DNA of 14,745 nt. It comes from Acidobacteriota bacterium (GTDB lineage: Bacteria > Acidobacteriota > Terriglobia > Bryobacterales > Bryobacteraceae). This document shows positions 13,715-14,745 of the stretch, one piece after another. The position numbers and the translations under genes are program-made. A model generated the notes under the pieces. That model searched no databases. It was not told the origin of the DNA and was given only the letters and a program-made list of their open reading frames with translations. The DNA lies in the NCBI GenBank assembly GCA_003223065.1, contig QHXU01000199.1:3416-18160 (forward strand). Reading direction: 5' to 3'. Positions within the stretch are counted from its first letter, which is position 1, and every line of letters starts with the position of its first letter.

Positions 13715-14431
13715 ATGAACATCCAGGGAAAGATGGCGCTGGTGACCGGCGGCGCATCAGGCCTGGGCGCGGCGTGCGTGCGCATGATTCATGAAGCCGG
13801 AGGCCGCGCGCTGAGCGTCGATTTGGCCGAAGGCGCCGATATCCGGGCCGATGTTTCAGACGCCGCGGCCATGGAGGAGGCATTCCGGAGGCTGGACGGC
13901 CCGTTGCACATCGCCATCAACTGCGCCGGGATTGGTTCCTCCGCCCGCGTCATCGCGAAGGAAGGGCCGGCGCCGCTCGACTGGTTCGAGCGGATCATCC
14001 GTGTGAACCTGATCGGAACATTCAACGTGAGCAGGTTGGCCGCGGCGAGAATGGCCTCGAACATACCTGACGATGGCGAGCGTGGCGTGATCGTCAACAC
14101 GGCCTCCATTGCGGCGTTCGACGGGCAGATCGGCCAGTCGGCCTACTCGGCGTCGAAGGGAGGAATCGTAGGAATGACGCTGCCGCTGGCTCGAGACCTG
14201 GCGCGGCACGCCATCCGCGTGATGACAATCGCGCCAGGCATCTTCGACACGCCGCTGCTCGGCAAACTGCCGGAAGAGGTTCGCGCCTCCCTTGCGGCGG
14301 CGGTGCCGCATCCCGCCCGGCTCGGCCAACCGCCCGAATTCGCACGGCTGGCGCGCCACATCATCGAGAATCCGATGCTCAACGGGGAGGTGATTCGCTT
14401 GGATGGCGGCCTGCGAATGGCTCCAAAGTGA
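13715..14431 (+). CDS. HSD17B10-like short-chain dehydrogenase (3-hydroxyacyl-CoA dehydrogenase type)
   Basis: A 238-residue classical SDR. NAD(H) site: TGGASGLG (11-18), with D36 after the second strand favouring NAD over NADP; NCAG at 69-72; catalytic N98, S131, Y144 and K148. The segment GVIVNTASIAAFDGQIGQSA (from residue 124), followed by YSASKGGIVGMTLPLARDLA and the ending IIENPMLNGEVIRLDGGLRM, closely resembles human HSD17B10 (2-methyl-3-hydroxybutyryl-CoA / short-chain 3-hydroxyacyl-CoA dehydrogenase) and its bacterial relatives. It is somewhat shorter than their roughly 255 residues. It likely oxidises a 3-hydroxyacyl-CoA in branched-chain amino acid or fatty acid breakdown in the cytoplasm. 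The ATG immediately follows the VOC stop codon, and the cytochrome gene starts 4 bp after its own stop, so the three are probably co-transcribed and coupled. Confidence 0.92.
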   Translation: MNIQGKMALVTGGASGLGAACVRMIHEAGGRALSVDLAEGADIRADVSDAAAMEEAFRRLDGPLHIAINCAGIGSSARVIAKEGPAPLDWFERIIRVNLIGTFNVSRLAAARMASNIPDDGERGVIVNTASIAAFDGQIGQSAYSASKGGIVGMTLPLARDLARHAIRVMTIAPGIFDTPLLGKLPEEVRASLAAAVPHPARLGQPPEFARLARHIIENPMLNGEVIRLDGGLRMAPK

Positions 14432-14435
14432 GGCG

Positions 14436-14745
14436 ATGCGGTGGCTCTGCGCGATCGCGTTGCTTCTCCCCGCGCGCGGACTGGCCCAGCGCGCCGAGAT
14501 CCCCGAGTTCGTTCACGGCGATGAGTGCCTGTTCTGCCATCGTGCCGGAATCGGAAGCACGTGGCAGAAAAATCGCCATGGCGTCACGCTGCGCGAGCGT
14601 GCCGACGCGCCGGACTTGATCGAGAGGCTCAAGCCGCCGCCCGAGGTTACGCATTTCCTCGGCAGCCGAAATCACGTTCGGTTCCTCAAGAAGGACGGCT
14701 ATAACAATTTCGACATAATGGAGCCCGGCGGGCATTGGGACAAGA
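14436..14745 (+). CDS. Exported c-type cytochrome, N-terminal part (runs off right edge)
   Basis: The visible 103 codons start at the ATG 14436, 4 bp after the SDR stop. Residues 1-18 (MRWLCAIALLLPARGLAQ) are a signal peptide, followed by FVHGDECLFCHRAGIG with a C31-x2-C34-H35 heme c attachment site. H48 in NRHGVT could serve as a second axial ligand or belong to a multiheme packing motif. No Met ligand is visible yet. The protein is therefore a periplasmic cytochrome or cytochrome-like protein of unknown length, cut by the window edge. A different frame open from 14428 gives an Arg/Ser-rich translation and is a shadow. The presence of an electron carrier beside the SDR and VOC genes suggests periplasmic redox chemistry, but no partner is identified. 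Confidence 0.82.
   Translation, partial: MRWLCAIALLLPARGLAQRAEIPEFVHGDECLFCHRAGIGSTWQKNRHGVTLRERADAPDLIERLKPPPEVTHFLGSRNHVRFLKKDGYNNFDIMEPGGHWDK

Noticed and set aside
1..14745. CRISPR arrays, tRNA or rRNA genes, insertion sequences, phage genes
   Set aside because: Reading both strands by eye I found no spaced direct repeats, no tRNA-like cloverleaf, no transposase or integrase motif. A computed search (tRNAscan, CRISPR finder, Rfam) was not possible.

Overview
The window is GC-rich, gene-dense bacterial chromosome. The best fit is an acidobacterium of the Solibacter/Bryobacterales kind. This is inferred from bacillithiol synthase (BshC), a hopanoid-pathway hydroxysqualene dehydroxylase, an exported PQQ-type propeller protein opening with DWPQFRGP, a GYD-domain protein and a small four-helix membrane protein that I associate with Acidobacteria. 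No single gene proves the assignment, and no 16S rRNA or tRNA is present. I see no mobile element, CRISPR array or phage gene.

Left part (1-4062, all minus strand, read right to left): hemW (heme chaperone, radical SAM), a fused anthranilate synthase trpE(G), a Cys/His-rich small membrane protein overlapping the trpE(G) end, a possible 37-residue microprotein, and the first 86 codons of hpnE, which runs off the left edge. Spacing is 33 bp, a 17 bp overlap, 54 bp and 31 bp, so this may be one transcription unit mixing heme, tryptophan and hopanoid functions.

Centre left (4163-6915, plus strand): bshC, then 3 bp later an HpcH/HpaI-type aldolase, then a GYD-domain protein with its own candidate promoter and a strong Shine-Dalgarno site, closed by a likely terminator at 6926-6956.

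Centre (6955-9653, minus strand, read right to left): a single-domain asparaginase-like protein, an exported metallophosphoesterase and an exported PQQ-like propeller protein, separated by 8 and 9 bp. The propeller gene has an in-frame TAG 32 codons before its natural end, so the last propeller segment is cut off or needs readthrough.

Centre right (9705-12492): a CopZ-like copper chaperone overlaps (ATGA) a CopA-type Cu(+) P-type ATPase, a compact copper-export pair. It converges on a four-helix membrane protein, and the two stop codons overlap. That membrane gene has a strong ribosome binding site, a perfect 16-bp palindrome and a candidate promoter upstream.

Right part (12812-14745, plus strand): an exported two-domain VOC (glyoxalase-fold) protein, an HSD17B10-like short-chain dehydrogenase directly abutting it, and the start of an exported c-type cytochrome (CxxCH) cut by the right edge. 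The first has a perfect TATAAT overlapping its start region. Tight spacing suggests one catabolic or redox operon.
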